Shown here: positions 49,978 through 59,282 of the stretch, in pieces
How positions within the stretch are numbered: the stretch's first letter is position 1
Layout of the letters: each line of letters begins with the position of its first letter
DNA from: Paenibacillus_S vulneris
GTDB lineage: Bacteria; Bacillota; Bacilli; Paenibacillales; NBRC-103111
Direction: 5' to 3'
DNA: 64,000 nucleotides
NCBI RefSeq assembly: GCF_039543185.1
Contig: NZ_BAABJG010000029.1
Coordinates: 62,001 to 126,000 of the forward strand
Translations under genes and position numbers: made by a program
The notes under the pieces: generated by a model
Told to the model about the DNA's origin: nothing
The model's database searches: none
The model's input: only the letters and a program-made list of their open reading frames with translations

Positions 49978-51168
49978 TTAATCGATCGGCTGCACTTGCG
50001 TGCCAGGCTCTTCCACTCGGCCGCGATACCAGCCGTTTCTTCCGTTATTTTTGGCCATGTAAAGGGCTTTGTCGCAAGAAGTGTACAGCGTCTCCGGCAA
50101 TGTGCGCGGCTCGGGAACGACAGTGAGAACTCCCATACTAATGGTGTATTTCATCGGTAAATGAGAGCTCATGGGCCCATTAAGCGTCTCTTTTATCTGC
50201 TGGGCAACCTCGTTGGACCGGGTTTCGTCTTTGCCGGGCAGCAGAATGCCAAATTCATCGCCGCCATAACGTACGAACAAATCGTCCGGACCAAGAATCT
50301 GCTTGATTCGGGCAGTAAGATCTTGAAGCACTTGATCCCCGGCGTTATGGCCGTAAGTATCATTAATGGCTTTGAACCAGTCGATATCGAACAGCATATA
50401 AGATAGCGGCTGTTTCCTCTTGGCATAATCGTTGAGATACTGAACTGCATGGGAAGTGAACGTTCGACGGTTCAGCGTGCCTGTCAAATCATCATAGCTT
50501 GCGAGGCGGATCAGCTCCTGGTCCGCTTTTTCTTTTAGCAGCAGAATAAATCCCGTGTTCCCCAAAATCATCACGATGTAGAGAGCCAGGAACGCAATCG
50601 TCTGAAAAATTCCGGGGGTAAACAGGCTGCTCTTTGGAGGGGCAAGCAGAGCAACGGTTCCTCTAACCATAGAGGAAGCAATAACAAAAAGATAAAGGTA
50701 TCCCATAATCTTCATAAGCAGGGTATGGGCTTTTACGATGACCAGCCGGTAGACGGGGAATACAATAGCCGCAGTTATAAAAGAGGAGTACGCGACTCTC
50801 CAATTTTCTTTGTTATACAAGAGCACTATCAGCTGGAATCCAAGGATGCTTAGGACCGTCACGATAAAATATATCTTTCGAGTCGCTGGGCGAAGCTCTT
50901 TTTGCAGACTCATAATGGCTAAGATCTCGAAGGACGCTCCAATAAACAGGATGGAATTGGCAAGGGATATCGACAGCAAGTCGGGAATTTCTCCGCGGAA
51001 TGCCTGAAGAAACCAAGTCGCGGTCTGAGCGCATTTGGCTAAAAAGAAGGCTTTGACGGTAACCTCTTTGGCGTGATCATGCCAATAAGCGCTTATGAGG
51101 ATTAAGGTAAATAAATGTCCGATGCCTAGAGCGATAAAGATTGTTTTTGCGTCCAAGAGCCAATCCAT
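49978..51168 (-). CDS. Membrane-bound diguanylate cyclase (GGDEF)
   Basis: About 396 residues: seven or so membrane segments (residues 1-225), then a GGDEF domain with ELIRLASYDDLTGTLNRR, DIDWFKAINDTYGHNAGD and active-site RYGGDEFGILLPG. Synthesises c-di-GMP from GTP. The product-inhibition I-site RxxD is not seen five residues upstream (reads GPDD). ATG 51168 chosen; a longer start at 51219 lacks support. A c-di-GMP riboswitch lies 2.4 kb away. Confidence 0.88.
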   Translation of the reverse strand: MDWLLDAKTIFIALGIGHLFTLILISAYWHDHAKEVTVKAFFLAKCAQTATWFLQAFRGEIPDLLSISLANSILFIGASFEILAIMSLQKELRPATRKIYFIVTVLSILGFQLIVLLYNKENWRVAYSSFITAAIVFPVYRLVIVKAHTLLMKIMGYLYLFVIASSMVRGTVALLAPPKSSLFTPGIFQTIAFLALYIVMILGNTGFILLLKEKADQELIRLASYDDLTGTLNRRTFTSHAVQYLNDYAKRKQPLSYMLFDIDWFKAINDTYGHNAGDQVLQDLTARIKQILGPDDLFVRYGGDEFGILLPGKDETRSNEVAQQIKETLNGPMSSHLPMKYTISMGVLTVVPEPRTLPETLYTSCDKALYMAKNNGRNGWYRGRVEEPGTQVQPID

Positions 51169-51288
51169 TAGGAGCCACCATCTTTTGAGGGGAAATGTCC
51201 AGCCATTTGAGTATAACAAAGTCCGGGACTCTTATATACCTTTGTTTCGGGGCGGCTCCGCAACGGAAATGGATATCCCGACAAAAAA

Positions 51289-51308
51289 AGACATCCCTAT
51301 GGATGTCT
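51289..51308 (-). terminator. Terminator for the 51329 gene
   Basis: AGACATCC-CTAT-GGATGTCT; on the minus strand followed by TTTTTTT. Confidence 0.8.
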
Positions 51309-51328
51309 CGCAGCATCACTTATTTCGG

Positions 51329-52003
51329 CTACAGCTGGATGGTCCCATTCGCAGACCGCGCCGATTCCTGTAAATGATAGGTTACCGCAGAGGCGGCTGC
51401 TTTCGCTTTGAATACCGTACTCATATCGAAAATGAGCAGCTTCGCCGGTTCTCCGGGAAGTCCATACTGTATGGCCAGATACCGGCCTATCCTTTTCGTT
51501 GCTTCAGGAGTGAGATAGCCGTAGTTGTTGGACAAAATGGATTGCGTCACCGCAGCGGCCCCTGTGATTTTATATAGCGGCAGCTCAAAATATTTGTTTT
51601 TCCAATCTATAACAACCTTATCCGGTGTAACATATATTGCGGTCATCGCGGTCTGCGGAATCTGTGGAATGCCGTACTTATGAAGGCATGAAAAGCTGCT
51701 GTGTGCCCCCATTCGATACTGCTTCCCAAGCCGTTTGTTGTTCACATAGGTCATGATAAGCCATATGGCGAGAGCAATGATGAACAAACCTTGGACGACA
51801 GGGAAATCGTCGACGATAGGAATTCGAAGGCCATCCTCAATGAATCGCGACAGGACGAACGCAGCCGCAAACAAGATCGCTGTGATGATAAGGTTTTGCT
51901 TGAACCGCCCATTCCATTGGATAAGGGATAGGAGGGTTTTGAATATAAACAGCAGGAAGAAAAAAGAGAATAATCCTAAAAAGACATGAATGATAGAAAA
52001 CAT
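51329..52003 (-). CDS. Membrane protein with three N-terminal helices (224 aa)
   Basis: About 224 residues: hydrophobic helices near 4-25, 33-50 and 65-85, then a soluble C-terminal domain (AIYVTPDKVVIDWKNKYFELPLYKITGAAAV; LGYLTPEATKRIGRYLAIQYGLPGEPAKLLIFDMSTVFKAKAAASAVTYHL). Not recognised. ATG 52003 has AAGGGATG about 9 bp upstream. A periplasmic-style sensing role is possible but unsupported. Confidence 0.62.
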   Translation of the reverse strand: MFSIIHVFLGLFSFFFLLFIFKTLLSLIQWNGRFKQNLIITAILFAAAFVLSRFIEDGLRIPIVDDFPVVQGLFIIALAIWLIMTYVNNKRLGKQYRMGAHSSFSCLHKYGIPQIPQTAMTAIYVTPDKVVIDWKNKYFELPLYKITGAAAVTQSILSNNYGYLTPEATKRIGRYLAIQYGLPGEPAKLLIFDMSTVFKAKAAASAVTYHLQESARSANGTIQL

Positions 52004-52209
52004 GATACAAACATCCCTTCGGATCCTTGGTGACATTATACTCATAATAGCAGGTTGATAATAATTGGTAAACGCTTCCTGACGGGGTAATGGATAAATT
52101 AGTTGAAAAAGAAGGAAATAGGGCGGTGGGTGTAGAAATGGAGCGTATGCTGGACCTGCGCTATGTTCGTATAAGGGTCCGGCTGATTGAGAAAAGGATG
52201 TGATCGGAA

Positions 52210-52602
52210 ATGGAAAACTCCAAATACGAAAAGCACTATTCGGAGCAAGGATTCTGGTCCAAGCTGAAAAAGCATGCGAAGGATGCCGGGTCCAAAGTCG
52301 TTTACAGCGGGCTGCTCTTATACTATGCGCTTCAAAGTCCTTCTACGCCGACAAAAGCGAAGATTCAAATTTATGGTGCGCTCGGCTATTTGATCCTGCC
52401 GGTCGATATCGTTCCGGATATACTGCCTGTCGTAGGCTATGCGGATGATTTGGGCGCTTTGATGCTGGCCATTGGTGCCGTTGCCATGAACATAGACGAT
52501 TCCGTTAAGCAAAAAGCCAAAGAGAAGCTGAAGGATCTTTTCGGAGACGATGCCGTCAACCACCAGGACATTATAGATATCGACGCTCACATCGTAGAAT
52601 AG
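52210..52602 (+). CDS. YkvA-family membrane protein (DUF1232)
   Basis: 130 residues. DUF1232 core: LYYALQSPSTPTKAKIQIYGALGYLILPVDIVPDILPVVGYADDLGALMLAIGAV, with the conserved LPVD-x-x-PD motif and one to two membrane segments. Widespread, function unknown. Monocistronic; terminator follows. Confidence 0.9.
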   Translation: MENSKYEKHYSEQGFWSKLKKHAKDAGSKVVYSGLLLYYALQSPSTPTKAKIQIYGALGYLILPVDIVPDILPVVGYADDLGALMLAIGAVAMNIDDSVKQKAKEKLKDLFGDDAVNHQDIIDIDAHIVE

Positions 52603-52619
52603 AGGATACTAAACAGGAA

Positions 52620-52643
52620 AGAGCACCGCACAGTGCTCTTTTT
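52620..52643 (+). terminator. Terminator of the ykvA-like gene
   Basis: AGAGCAC-CGCACA-GTGCTCT with five T. Confidence 0.85.
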
Positions 52644-52813
52644 GCATGTGTAACGAATGTATTCAGCAATGCGTTTGTTAGTATACGAGTGATAGGATCC
52701 GATAGTCTGCCGAAACGGAAGCTGATAGGTTTCAGATTGGCTTCCCTTTTTTACCAAATAGAAAATGTTTATAATGAATGAGATAGATCCAACCATCACC
52801 GGAGGTAGAAGCC

Positions 52814-53500
52814 ATGAGGATCAAAAAAATCATTTCCGCAGCGTGCATTGTCGTTGGAATTGCTGTGATGGCCTACCCGACGGTGAATGACCGTTACGAG
52901 AGCTATAAGCAGCAGCAGATTTTAGAGCAGTGGCAGGAAAGCTTGCAGTATCTAGATCAAGCCGGTTCAGATCCGGAGCCGGAGCAGGAACCGGTAACGG
53001 TTTCTTTGCCTGCGCCCGTTCCATTGAGTACGGATATGGTAGAGGTCCAGCCCGCGCCATTGAAGGCGGAACCGACCCCAGTCCCTCTATCTATCGGGCA
53101 GAAGAATGTGGAGGGCGTCCTCAAGATCGATAAGATCGACTTGAAGCTTCCTATCATCAAGAACGCAACGGCGGCGAATCTGAAGCTGTCGGTTGCCAGT
53201 ATGGCGAATACAGGCAAGCCGGGTGAAATCGGCAATTATGCCATTGCGGGACATAGGAATCTTACGTACGGCAAAAATTTTAACCGCTTGGATGAAGTGA
53301 CCGAGGGCGATCTCATAGAGGTAGATACGGGGAGCAAGCAGTATCGCTATAAGGTAGAAAGCAAGCAATACGTACTTCCCGAGGAAGTATGGGTGCTGAA
53401 AGGAAACGGCAAAGATCGGCAAATTACGCTAATTACTTGCCATCCTATGGAAAATCCGACACATCGCATCATAGTTAAAGGAAAATTGATAGAAGAGTGA
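52814..53500 (+). CDS. Sortase (class D-like)
   Basis: 228 residues: an N-terminal membrane anchor (residues 4-22), a Pro/Glu-rich linker (60-95), then the sortase barrel with His in YAIAGHRNL, catalytic Cys in LITCHPM and Arg in PTHRIIVKG. It joins LPXTG-type proteins to peptidoglycan. The neighbouring adhesin carries LPVTG. AGGTAGAAGCC precedes ATG. No terminator is seen between it and the riboswitch. Confidence 0.9.
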   Translation: MRIKKIISAACIVVGIAVMAYPTVNDRYESYKQQQILEQWQESLQYLDQAGSDPEPEQEPVTVSLPAPVPLSTDMVEVQPAPLKAEPTPVPLSIGQKNVEGVLKIDKIDLKLPIIKNATAANLKLSVASMANTGKPGEIGNYAIAGHRNLTYGKNFNRLDEVTEGDLIEVDTGSKQYRYKVESKQYVLPEEVWVLKGNGKDRQITLITCHPMENPTHRIIVKGKLIEE

Positions 53501-53559
53501 GCATTTAGAACTAGAGAGGAAACAAATGGTATGCTATACTCATAGATAACCAAATAAGT

Positions 53560-53664
53560 TTTCGGTGCTTTCCACCGATAAAGGCAAACTCAGCGAAAGC
53601 TGGAGACGCAAAGCTATAGGGCCTTCCCTGGTCAATCTACCAGGATGGCAGCCAGTTACCGAAA
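53560..53664 (+). ncRNA. c-di-GMP-I (GEMM-I) riboswitch
   Basis: The conserved strings are all present in order: GATAAAGGCAAAC, GAAA-capped P2, GGAGACGCAAAGC, GGGCC, GATGGCAGCCAGTTACC. P1 is TTTCGGT (53560-53566)/ACCGAAA (53658-53664), and the SD AGGAGA follows at once, so ligand-dependent P1 formation probably controls translation. An additional CGGTG-CTTTC-CACCG hairpin (53563-53575) competes with P1. Confidence 0.87.
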
Positions 53665-53673
53665 GGAGAGTCT

Positions 53674-54477
53674 ATGTTTCGTACATTAGGAGCATTGTTG
53701 CTGATTGCTGCGCTATTTCTGACTATGGCGCCTAAAGAAACCCATGCCGCTGCCGGACAACCCGTCCTGGATAAAAGCTCTCTGAGCAACGGGATTATTA
53801 AGGTCCATTATGCGGATCCGGAGCATAAGGCGCTTGTGCGTGTAACCAAGGGCGATGTCCAAATGGACTATAACCTGGTGGACGGGGCCTCCTATCCTCT
53901 GCAATTGGGTGACGGCAGCTACCATGTACTGGTTGCGAAACAGATTTCCGACAACAAATATCAAGTGATTTTGCAGGAAAATGTCGACGTGAAGACGGTG
54001 AATGAGCAGGCCGTGTTTTTGCAGTCCATATCTATAGCGAGCTGGAACGAGACGACCAAAGCTGTAGTGGAGGCAAAGAAACTAGCCGCGCATGCTGCAA
54101 CCGATGAAGATAAAGTCAAAGCGATTTATGCTTTTTTGACGCAAAACTACAAATATAGTGAGAGTAAAGCGCAAACTGTAGACACAGGCTATATCCCTGA
54201 CTTGGATAAGGTATACGAGGAATCCGGCGGAATATGCTTTGATTATGCTGCTACCTTCACGGCAATGGCCAGAAGCTTGGGAATCCCGACCCGATTGGTA
54301 ATGGGATACGAGGTCCATGCCCCCGAGGTGTATCATGCGTGGAATCAAGTATATCTCAAGGATCTTCAAGAATGGGTCATTATCGACACCACCTATGACG
54401 CGTCCCGTGTACAAAGCGGGCAAGAGACAACCATGATAAAAAACAGTGCCGATTATGTTGTTACTGAGATCTATTAA
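53674..54477 (+). CDS. Secreted transglutaminase-like protein under c-di-GMP control
   Basis: 267 residues with a signal peptide (cleavage near THAAA, residue 26). A ~90-residue beta domain precedes the transglutaminase-like core with Cys in SGGICFDYAATFTAMARSLGIPTRLV, His in VYHAWNQVY and Asp in IDTTYDAS, the full catalytic triad. Lacks an anchor. It could crosslink or process surface proteins. AAAGGAG 5-8 bp before ATG, directly after the riboswitch. Confidence 0.87.
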   Translation: MFRTLGALLLIAALFLTMAPKETHAAAGQPVLDKSSLSNGIIKVHYADPEHKALVRVTKGDVQMDYNLVDGASYPLQLGDGSYHVLVAKQISDNKYQVILQENVDVKTVNEQAVFLQSISIASWNETTKAVVEAKKLAAHAATDEDKVKAIYAFLTQNYKYSESKAQTVDTGYIPDLDKVYEESGGICFDYAATFTAMARSLGIPTRLVMGYEVHAPEVYHAWNQVYLKDLQEWVIIDTTYDASRVQSGQETTMIKNSADYVVTEIY

Positions 54478-54519
54478 GTAACTTCCATTCGCCTAGCCGG
54501 CGGGAAATCGCAGCCTGAA

Positions 54520-54549
54520 GAATCTGCATTTGATGCGGGTTCTTTTTTT
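54520..54549 (+). terminator. Terminator of the transglutaminase gene
   Basis: GAATCTGCAT/ATGCGGGTTC (with G-U pairs) and seven T. Confidence 0.8.
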
Positions 54550-54710
54550 GTGCAATCGAATGGCGGCCTGTTGTTCAGAAATTATTCAGATCGGTGATTT
54601 ACAATGACTTCGGCAATGAAACCAATAGAAGGATTTATGAAATTAGACTACGTGAAAGGGGTGATAAGAAGGGTTTCATTCATAGTAAGGACGAGGGAAG
54701 GGAAAAACAT

Positions 54711-57700
54711 ATGTGGAGGAAAAAAACCAGTGCGCTGCTGATCGCTCTATTGTTTGTTATCCAGAGCCTATCGGGAGTCGGTTGTTTGACTCAGGCCTTT
54801 GCCTCAGGCACTATTACCGGCAACATCATCAACAGCGTAACCATGACGGTATACGACAAAGCAGGACAAGCCGTCACCGGCAATGTATACGAGCAGGGCT
54901 CCAAGGTCCGATTGGATTACACCTGGTCCTTGCCTGACAACCATGGTTACCACAGCGGGGATACCTTTGCCTTCACGCTGCCGCAAGCGTTCTTGCTCTT
55001 CAATGATATCAGCGGGCCATTACGGAACGGTGATGAAGACATAGGAACGTTCAAGGTCAGCAAGGACAGTCACCAAGTGCTCATGACCTTCAACAGCTAT
55101 ATCGAAAGTCATAGCCAGGTGCGGGGGACCCTCACCATTGACACGCAATTCGACATCAAGACAGTAACAGGAAGCACGACGCAAGTTATTAAAATTCCGG
55201 TTCAATCCGGAGAGCAGGTATTTACGCTTATCTTTAAGCCTAACGTCACATCGACCATCGGAAAAAGCGGTGTTCCTCAAGGCTTTAACCCTAAGAACAT
55301 CGATTGGACGATTGATGTGAACAAGTCGCTGGATTCCGTGCAGCATGCGGTTGTCACCGACCCTATGCCGGCAGGCCTGGCGGCACCGGTAACGGTTGCC
55401 GTTTATAGCCTGAATGTAAACCTGGACGGCTCGGTAACCCAAGGCTCCTTGGTTGACGCCGGCAAATACAAGGTGGACACGGCAGGAAATGTTCTGCAAG
55501 TAAGCTTTACGGATAACCCGATCCAAAGTGCATACCGGATACAGTACACGACTCCGATCACGGATTCCGGCGTAAGAACGTTCGTGAATACGGCAACGTT
55601 TGAAGGAAGCAACAAGCCGGCCTCTCAAGCTGAGGCGACGGTGACCATCCAGCGCGTGAGCGATCTGGACAAGCATCCTTCCAAGTATGACCAGGCTGCA
55701 CAAACGATCGATTGGGCCATCCAGTACAACTACAACGAGAAGTCCATAGCACAATCAGAGGCCTATTTATTCGATTCTTTCAATGACTCGCAAGAATTGG
55801 TTACCGGCTCTTTCCACGTATATCCTGTAACGTTGGATGCTACCGGCAAGGAGCTTCTGGGCACGGAGCTGCCTGCCTCGGAGTATACGGTAAGCCCTGT
55901 AGCTGCCGCCGCGGGTAAAGCAGGCTTCAAGCTGCAGTTCAAGAATCCGGTGACATCGGCCTACAAGATTACGTATCAGACGAAAGGCGTCAACCGTGTG
56001 ATTGACGATACCACGATAACGAACAATGTTTATTCGGGCAGCGGGACTTCCGCAAATCCGTCCAAGCAGGATATCAAGCAAGCGGTTATCGTGAAAAGCG
56101 TTGGATCCGTGGATTATGCCGCCAAGACCGTCGCATGGAAGCTCACCATTAATGGCGACAGTCAGCCGATGAGCAGCATCAAGGTGACGGACACCTTCCC
56201 TAAAAAAGGGCTGCGCCTCATTCCTGATTCGCTCGTTGTGAAAGCCAAAGACGGCACGGTGATTCCGGCAGCCCAATATGCTGTGGACAGCAGCGTTCAA
56301 CCGGATCAAGGGTTCATATTGAATTGGAAGGACCCTCTTACAGAGCCTGTCACGGTAAGCTACACGACGGAATTCCATCCTGATTGGATCAGTCCTGCGG
56401 GGAGCACGATTAGTTTTATTAATGAAGCTCAAATCGACTGGATGGACGACGCTTCAAACGCAAGGACGAAAAAGGTTACCGCAACCTTCACTCCAAGAAA
56501 CGAAGTGAAGCAAAACGGCTTCAAGAATGGTTCTTATAATGCTTCGTCCAAAGAGATCACGTGGACGGTAGGTGTCAATTACAATGGGAAAGCCGTTGCG
56601 GATGCCGTGATCGAGGATCTATTGGAATCGAAGCAGAAGCTGGTTGAAGGCTCCCTTAAGCTGTATAACATGACGATTCCTCCGAACGGAAACCCGTCGA
56701 AGGGGACGGTAGTCGATAGCACGTATTACAGCTATACGGTTGATAACAGCAACAAGCTGGTCGTGAAGTTCTTACAACCGATCTCGACTCCGTATTATCT
56801 TGTCTTCAATACAAGTCTTGATGGAGAGCTGATAAGCAGCAGTGTCAGCAACACAGCGCAATTGTTCGACGGTACGAATCCTGTTTCCGGCAAGCTGACC
56901 GCTTCCGTAACTATCCCTCGAGGGGGAGAGTACGCAAGTAAAAACGGTAAGCAGGACGGGGACAAAATTAACTGGACGATCTACATTAACCGCGGGCAAT
57001 CAACCGTTGCCGATGCCAAAATCATCGACACGCCTACGGATAACCAGCTGCTGTTACCGGATACCTTCCACTTATATGCCACAACGGTTGCGGCTGACGG
57101 AAGCCTGACCAGGTCGGCGGAGCTAGTGAAGGGAACGGATTATACGGTTGTCTTCCATACCGATGCTAACGGGAAGCAGACATTTGAGCTAAGCTTCAAG
57201 AACGAGATCCGTTCGGCTTATATTTTGGAGTATCAGTCGCTCATCGTTGCCAAGGATCAGGAAACGGTGTCCAACAAAGTCAGCTTCAGCGGCAACAACG
57301 TAAGAACGGTGACCCAAGAAACGACACAAGATATTGTGGTCGGTGTCTCCAGCGGGTCGGGTACAGGCAGCGGTAAGAGAGGCTGGCTGACCATTGAGAA
57401 GACAGATTCCGCTGATAGCCGGTTGCATCTAAGCGGCGCGACGTTCGACTTGTATCGGAAATCGGGCTCAGAATTACTGTATATTCAAACCCAGACAACA
57501 GATGCAGCGGGAAAAATCATATTTCCTAACCTGTACACCGGGGATTACGCCATAAAGGAAAAGGCGGCTCCAGTGGGATATGTTTTGGATACAACGATAC
57601 ATTTTGTAACTGTAGACTCTACAAATAGTAACATATTGCGCATATCGAATGTGAAGACATCAACTCCGCCGGTAAAGCCGCCAGTTGATCCTCCGGTGAA

Positions 57701-58253
57701 ACCGCCGGTAGATCCTCCGGTAACACCACCGGTGACACCGCCTGTGACGCCTCCGGTGAAACCGCCGGTTGATCCACCGGTGACGCCTCCAGTAACACCG
57801 CCAGTAACTCCTGGCGGCGGATCGTCGGATTCCGATTCCGGTGACTCGTCGGAGCCAACAAAGCGGCCGGATTCTACCGGGACGCCGGGTTCCTCAGGAC
57901 CTGGATCGACAACGACGCCGGAAGCTTCAGCGAAGCCAGATCCTGCATCGACACCTGGAGAAAAGCCAGGCACAGAACCAAAGCCAGAGACTCCTGCAAC
58001 GCAGGAAGTGCCGAACCAGGATATGGCGATAGAAGGTAATATCAAGGTACCTCTGGGAGGCTCCCCGACTAGTGATGGGGATAACAACCAGCCGCAAGGG
58101 AACGAAAAGGCAGCGTTAAATGCGGATGGAACGCCTGTAGAGACACTCCCCGTAACCGGGGAAGCCAGTCATCTATACGTGCAGCTGGCAGGCTTCCTAT
58201 TGATAATCCTGGGCGCAGCCCTAGGCCGGAAAAAGGTATTGAGAAGCAAATAA
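54711..58253 (+). CDS. LPXTG-anchored collagen-adhesin-type surface protein
   Basis: 1180 residues. Signal peptide (1-~33), an N2/N3-like adhesive part, then five ~140-residue repeats each starting with a 'xxNPKNIDWTI/ITWTV/INWTI' strand and ending '..YKITYQT', a SpaA/Cna-B domain at ~890-980 with an isopeptide set (Lys in TIEKTD, Glu in KEKAAP, Asn in RISNVKT), a PPVKPPVDPPVTP repeat (about 984-1034), a Ser/Asp-rich stalk, LPVTG (about 1146), a membrane helix and RKKVLRSK. The chain is built for cell-wall attachment by the nearby sortase. ATG 54711 chosen (AAGGG 10 bp upstream, and it directly begins the signal peptide). Confidence 0.92.
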   Translation: MWRKKTSALLIALLFVIQSLSGVGCLTQAFASGTITGNIINSVTMTVYDKAGQAVTGNVYEQGSKVRLDYTWSLPDNHGYHSGDTFAFTLPQAFLLFNDISGPLRNGDEDIGTFKVSKDSHQVLMTFNSYIESHSQVRGTLTIDTQFDIKTVTGSTTQVIKIPVQSGEQVFTLIFKPNVTSTIGKSGVPQGFNPKNIDWTIDVNKSLDSVQHAVVTDPMPAGLAAPVTVAVYSLNVNLDGSVTQGSLVDAGKYKVDTAGNVLQVSFTDNPIQSAYRIQYTTPITDSGVRTFVNTATFEGSNKPASQAEATVTIQRVSDLDKHPSKYDQAAQTIDWAIQYNYNEKSIAQSEAYLFDSFNDSQELVTGSFHVYPVTLDATGKELLGTELPASEYTVSPVAAAAGKAGFKLQFKNPVTSAYKITYQTKGVNRVIDDTTITNNVYSGSGTSANPSKQDIKQAVIVKSVGSVDYAAKTVAWKLTINGDSQPMSSIKVTDTFPKKGLRLIPDSLVVKAKDGTVIPAAQYAVDSSVQPDQGFILNWKDPLTEPVTVSYTTEFHPDWISPAGSTISFINEAQIDWMDDASNARTKKVTATFTPRNEVKQNGFKNGSYNASSKEITWTVGVNYNGKAVADAVIEDLLESKQKLVEGSLKLYNMTIPPNGNPSKGTVVDSTYYSYTVDNSNKLVVKFLQPISTPYYLVFNTSLDGELISSSVSNTAQLFDGTNPVSGKLTASVTIPRGGEYASKNGKQDGDKINWTIYINRGQSTVADAKIIDTPTDNQLLLPDTFHLYATTVAADGSLTRSAELVKGTDYTVVFHTDANGKQTFELSFKNEIRSAYILEYQSLIVAKDQETVSNKVSFSGNNVRTVTQETTQDIVVGVSSGSGTGSGKRGWLTIEKTDSADSRLHLSGATFDLYRKSGSELLYIQTQTTDAAGKIIFPNLYTGDYAIKEKAAPVGYVLDTTIHFVTVDSTNSNILRISNVKTSTPPVKPPVDPPVKPPVDPPVTPPVTPPVTPPVKPPVDPPVTPPVTPPVTPGGGSSDSDSGDSSEPTKRPDSTGTPGSSGPGSTTTPEASAKPDPASTPGEKPGTEPKPETPATQEVPNQDMAIEGNIKVPLGGSPTSDGDNNQPQGNEKAALNADGTPVETLPVTGEASHLYVQLAGFLLIILGAALGRKKVLRSK
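57660..57812 (+). repeat. Pro-rich hexapeptide repeat region
   Basis: Tandem PPV[TKD]PPV[TD] units with near-identical DNA; a slippage-prone spacer that lengthens the stalk. Confidence 0.8.
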
Positions 58254-58325
58254 GTCAGTTGATTCTAGTATGGCATAGGTATGCCTGGCTGGGGTGCCCC
58301 GGCAGCGCATAGATCAAGAAGAGGC

Positions 58326-58370
58326 AGCGGCCATTTCCCTGTATCTGGTGGGGAGATGGCCGCTTTTTTT
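58326..58370 (+). terminator. Terminator of the adhesin gene
   Basis: AGCGGCCAT (58326-58334)/ATGGCCGCT (58356-58364), T7 tail. Confidence 0.8.
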
Positions 58371-58373
58371 CTG

Positions 58374-58402
58374 TTGACAATCCAAATCCTTGAAGTTACA
58401 AT
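58374..58402 (+). promoter_or_regulatory. Promoter of the iron-transport operon
   Basis: TTGACA (58374-58379), exactly 17 bp, TACAAT (58397-58402). Confidence 0.85.
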
Positions 58403-58409
58403 CATTAAC

Positions 58410-58428
58410 GATAATGATTCTCATTTTC
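58410..58428. promoter_or_regulatory. Fur box
   Basis: GATAATGATTCTCATTTTC, 16/19 match to the Fur consensus, at the predicted transcription start, so iron represses the operon. Confidence 0.85.
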
Positions 58429-58460
58429 ATACATTATGAAACGTAAGGAAGGCAAATGAG

Positions 58461-59282
58461 ATGACCTCCGAGGCGAAAGAGTTATATACCCAGAGTTTGG
58501 ATATTGCATATGACGATCGACTGATCGTGAACGACTTGAATTTGTCGATCCCCATCGGCAAAATTACAGCGCTTGTTGGCTCCAACGGATCCGGCAAGTC
58601 CACTATTTTGAAGACCATGGCGAGGATTACCCACCCCAAGAAGGGACAAGTATGGCTGGACGGAAAGTCCATCCACGAGCAGCCGACCAAAGCAGTGGCG
58701 AAGCAGCTCGCTATCCTGCCTCAGAATCCTACGGCTCCTGACGGATTGACCGTGAGCGAGCTTATTTCCTATGGACGGTTTCCGCACCAGAAGGGCTTCG
58801 GCTCCCTCGGCAAGGAAGACTGGGATGTCATCCAGTGGGCGCTGGATATTACAGGGATGACAGAGTTCGCCGATCGTCCGGTGGATCAGCTGTCCGGCGG
58901 GCAGAGACAGCGCGCCTGGATTGCCATGGCATTGGCTCAGAAGACGGACATATTGTTCCTTGATGAGCCGACCACGTTTTTGGACATGGCTCACCAGCTG
59001 GAGGTGTTGAAGCTCCTCCAGAAGCTCAACGCCGAGGAAAAGCGAACGATCGTCATGGTGGTCCACGATTTGAACCATGCGGCCCGCTATGCCCACCACA
59101 TGGTCGCGATTCAGCAAGGCCGCGTCGTCAGCGAAGGGTCGCCGGAGCAGGTCATGACGAAGGACGTCCTTCGTCAAGTGTTCGGGATCGAGGCGGATAT
59201 TTTAACAGATCCCCGTACGGGCGTTCCGCTCTGCCTGCCCTTTGAGCTGTTTATTAAAAGCAAAGGAACGGCTGCGACATGA
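58461..59282 (+). CDS. Iron-siderophore ABC transporter ATP-binding protein
   Basis: 273 residues. Walker A GSNGSGKST, signature QLSGGQRQRAW, Walker B ILFLDEPTTFLDM, switch VVHDLNHA; the FhuC/FepC/YusV type. Energises the FecCD-type permeases that follow. ATG start after AAGGCAAATGAG, downstream of the Fur box. Confidence 0.93.
   Translation: MTSEAKELYTQSLDIAYDDRLIVNDLNLSIPIGKITALVGSNGSGKSTILKTMARITHPKKGQVWLDGKSIHEQPTKAVAKQLAILPQNPTAPDGLTVSELISYGRFPHQKGFGSLGKEDWDVIQWALDITGMTEFADRPVDQLSGGQRQRAWIAMALAQKTDILFLDEPTTFLDMAHQLEVLKLLQKLNAEEKRTIVMVVHDLNHAARYAHHMVAIQQGRVVSEGSPEQVMTKDVLRQVFGIEADILTDPRTGVPLCLPFELFIKSKGTAAT

Noticed and set aside
52090..52203. 37-codon frame before the ykvA-like gene
   Set aside because: Weak site directly against the ATG and charged, low-information product; not enough support.
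57545..58087. Minus-strand frame with GGVTGGVTGG repeats
   Set aside because: It is the complement of the Pro-rich repeat of the adhesin; no ribosome site or domain.
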